The notes under the pieces were generated by a model. That model searched no databases and was not told the origin of the DNA. It worked only from the letters and a program-made list of their open reading frames with translations. From contig CACAKI010000001.1 of the NCBI GenBank assembly GCA_902533035.1, forward strand, positions 1 through 33,916: 33,916 bases of DNA, written 5' to 3'. Position numbers and translations under genes: made by a program. The DNA is from an uncultured Bacteroidota bacterium (GTDB lineage Bacteria; Bacteroidota; Bacteroidia; Flavobacteriales; TMED113). How positions within the stretch are numbered: position 1 is the stretch's first letter; each line of letters begins with the position of its first letter. Positions 32,266-33,916 of the stretch are shown here, piece by piece.

Positions 32266-33501
32266 TTAGTTTTTTATACTTGGATGATAACAAATAAAGT
32301 TTTTAATTATTGTGTTTTGTTTTTTATTGAAATTCAATTTTTTTTCTATGCCACTAAGTTCAGGTTTGTTATTTTTTTCTTTTAGTATATATATAGGATT
32401 TTTTTCAGGAACATAGATTTTATGTTTTGTTTGGATGGAAAAAACTAAATATTCTAAATCAGAATTGTTAATGGTATATTTTTTCTTCAATTTTTTTGTG
32501 ATTTCTTTGGTCATTTGTTTTAATTCTTTTTTATCTACTTCCTTTATTTTGTGCAATTTTCTTTCAATAATTTGTTTTGACAACATGGATAAAATAAGAT
32601 CATTATTATTTTGCCATTCTTTTATAGAAATCATAATATCATAATCATCAAGGTTAGAAAAGTAATTTAAATTTTTTGTGAGATTTTTTTGATTATTCAT
32701 GTCTATTTCTTCTTTGAGGAATTTTTGCAAATTTTTTGTCATGAAAATCTCATGATTATTATTTGCTAAATATTTTGCCCTTTTTAATATGTTCATCAAT
32801 GTATGTTCTGCAGATAAAACTGTTTTGTGCATGTAAACCTGTAAATACATTAATTTTCTTGAAAGAAGAAATTTTTCAATAGTATATAATCCTTTATAAT
32901 CTAAAACTAATTTTCCTTGATATACGTTATACATATCTATAATTCTAGTTGAATTCACTATACCTTCTGCTACACCTGAATAAAAACTATCCCTATTTAA
33001 ATAATCTAATCTGTCTACATCTATCTGACTTGAGATTAATTCATGTAAATATTTTTTTTTATAATTATTTTGAAAAATTTTAATTGCTAGAGATAGTTTA
33101 TTTTTGAAAATTTTATTTAATTCTTTCATGAATTGAATGGAAATTTTTTCATGTGAGATATTATTTACTAAACTATGTTCTAAGGCATGTGAAAAAGGAC
33201 CGTGACCTATATCGTGTAGTAAAATAGCTATTAATAATGCTTCTTCCTCTTTTGAGTTAATTTTAATATTTTTGTTTCTCAATACTCTTATTGCTTTTTG
33301 CATTAAGTGCATTGCCCCTATGGCATGGTGGAATCTAGTATGATGAGCACCTGGATAAACAAGATAAGAAAGTCCAAGTTGAGAAATTCTTCTAAGTCTT
33401 TGAAAGTAGGGATGTTCAATTATTTTATATATTAACTCACTTGGTATGGCAATAAAACCATAAATAGGATCGTTTAATATTTTGTTTTTGGTCTTTTTCA
33501 C
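32266..33501 (-). CDS. HD-domain phosphohydrolase (dGTPase/SAMHD1-like)
   Basis: A 411-residue metal-dependent phosphohydrolase of the HD superfamily. The metal-binding motif appears as the HTRFHH segment (His58/His59), the HD doublet His96-Asp97 ([17 protein letters not shown]) and a later Asp in [11 protein letters not shown]. The N-terminus IYGFIAIP...[23 protein letters not shown] is characteristic of the bacterial SAMHD1/YdhJ-like group. The substrate is probably a (deoxy)nucleotide, but it is not established. The start is GTG at 33501; no ATG in this frame fits. It heads the lpxD operon in an arrangement I recall as common in flavobacteria, although a link with lipid A is unexplained. 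It is divergent from porX. Confidence 0.9.
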   Translation of the reverse strand: MKKTKNKILNDPIYGFIAIPSELIYKIIEHPYFQRLRRISQLGLSYLVYPGAHHTRFHHAIGAMHLMQKAIRVLRNKNIKINSKEEEALLIAILLHDIGHGPFSHALEHSLVNNISHEKISIQFMKELNKIFKNKLSLAIKIFQNNYKKKYLHELISSQIDVDRLDYLNRDSFYSGVAEGIVNSTRIIDMYNVYQGKLVLDYKGLYTIEKFLLSRKLMYLQVYMHKTVLSAEHTLMNILKRAKYLANNNHEIFMTKNLQKFLKEEIDMNNQKNLTKNLNYFSNLDDYDIMISIKEWQNNNDLILSMLSKQIIERKLHKIKEVDKKELKQMTKEITKKLKKKYTINNSDLEYLVFSIQTKHKIYVPEKNPIYILKEKNNKPELSGIEKKLNFNKKQNTIIKNFICYHPSIKN

Positions 33502-33531
33502 TTTTAAAAGAAAAACATAAATTTATGATTT

Positions 33532-33539
33532 CAAATTTA
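33532..33539 (-). promoter_or_regulatory. Putative -7 element (TAAATTTG) for the HD/lpx/efp operon
   Basis: An exact TAnnTTTG match on the minus strand, 30 bases upstream of the GTG start at 33501. It would drive the five-gene operon. No TTG -33 partner was found at the right spacing. Confidence 0.4.
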
Positions 33540-33553
33540 GTTACTGAAATATA

Positions 33554-33916
33554 ATGGAAAATTTTAAGATATTATGGATAGATGATGAAGTTGATTTATT
33601 AAAACCTCATATTTTATTTTTAGAAGAAAGAGGGTTTTTTGTTTCTTCAGAGACCAACGGTAGTGATGCAATTAATAATTTAAAAAAAAATAATTTTGAT
33701 ATTATTTTTTTAGATGAAAACATGCCAGGTTTAAGTGGGATAGAAACTTTGTCGGAAATAAAAAAAATCACAAAAACTCCGGTTGTTATGATCACAAAAA
33801 GTGAAGAGGAGTCTATTATGGAAGATGCCATAGGTAGTAAAATAGCAGATTATTTAATCAAGCCGGTTAATCCTCATCAAATTTTATCTAGTATAAAAAG
33901 AAATTTAGATGTAGAT
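33554..33916 (+). CDS. porX: PorX-like response regulator, 5' part (3' truncated by window edge; not in ORF track)
   Basis: The frame is open from ATG 33554 to the end of the window (121 residues), so the ORF track missed it. It is a complete receiver domain: acidic pocket Asp10-Asp11-Glu12, phosphoacceptor Asp54 (FLDENMPG), Thr81 (MITKSEEE) and Lys103 (LIKPVNP). The beginning ([22 protein letters not shown]) and the [18 protein letters not shown] stretch closely resemble PorX. PorX is the regulator tied to type IX secretion and gliding, whose C-terminal part is a PglZ-type phosphatase-like domain. That C-terminal domain is outside the window, so the call rests on the receiver domain and the Bacteroidota setting. 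The track ORF at 33607-33831 minus is only its shadow. Confidence 0.85.
   Translation, partial: MENFKILWIDDEVDLLKPHILFLEERGFFVSSETNGSDAINNLKKNNFDIIFLDENMPGLSGIETLSEIKKITKTPVVMITKSEEESIMEDAIGSKIADYLIKPVNPHQILSSIKRNLDVD

Overview
This is a 33.9 kb stretch of a strongly AT-rich chromosome from a Bacteroidota bacterium, most likely a marine Flavobacteriales-type lineage with a compact genome. The evidence is the fused lpxC-fabZ gene, type IX secretion (T9SS) C-terminal sorting signals on a secreted protease, a porX-type regulator, repeated GCTD...DDGSC modules, and TAnnTTTG -7 promoter elements upstream of several transcription units. The genus cannot be fixed from this window. I see no mobile element, CRISPR array, integrase, rRNA or replication origin, and no gene-free stretch longer than 300 bases.

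Layout. 1-1330: 3' part of mutS, then tRNA-Gly(GCC) and tRNA-Leu(TAA). 1371-6401: a secreted M43 metalloprotease, a MazG-like pyrophosphohydrolase, tRNA hydroxylase miaE, and a large secreted trypsin-like protease with eight GCTD repeats and a T9SS tail. 6477-9508: an outer-membrane-like protein with waaA (Kdo transferase), and divergent rfbB. 9497-12771: a minus-strand operon queD-like/folE/fabD/aldehyde dehydrogenase. 12824-16136: hldD, then a minus-strand operon M23 endopeptidase/CapA-like/MerR. 16242-20995: alaS, hutU and a small Cys-rich DUF5522-like gene missing from the ORF track. 21042-24535: a PLP enzyme, a LysM glucosaminidase, rnhB and a glycosyltransferase. 24619-28518: a three-gene polysaccharide export/assembly operon (flippase, chain-length regulator, ligase/polymerase). 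28508-33501: a minus-strand operon HD hydrolase/lpxD/lpxC-fabZ/lpxA/efp, with the 5' part of porX divergent at the end.

Functionally the window is dominated by the cell envelope. It covers lipid A (lpxA, lpxC-fabZ, lpxD), inner core sugars (waaA, hldD), a surface-polysaccharide sugar donor (rfbB), polysaccharide flipping, length control and ligation, peptidoglycan hydrolases (M23, glucosaminidase), and secreted T9SS cargo with a T9SS regulator. The housekeeping genes are mutS, alaS, efp, rnhB, miaE and folE.

Packing is extreme. Six of seven convergent gene pairs overlap at their stop codons. The seventh, miaE/trypsin-like, is the only one separated, and it holds the one clear intrinsic terminator. 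I found no convincing new multi-gene system. The most useful discoveries are the unannotated DUF5522-like gene that overlaps and corrects the hutU start, and a palindrome in the alaS/hutU overlap that gives both proteins near-identical C-termini.
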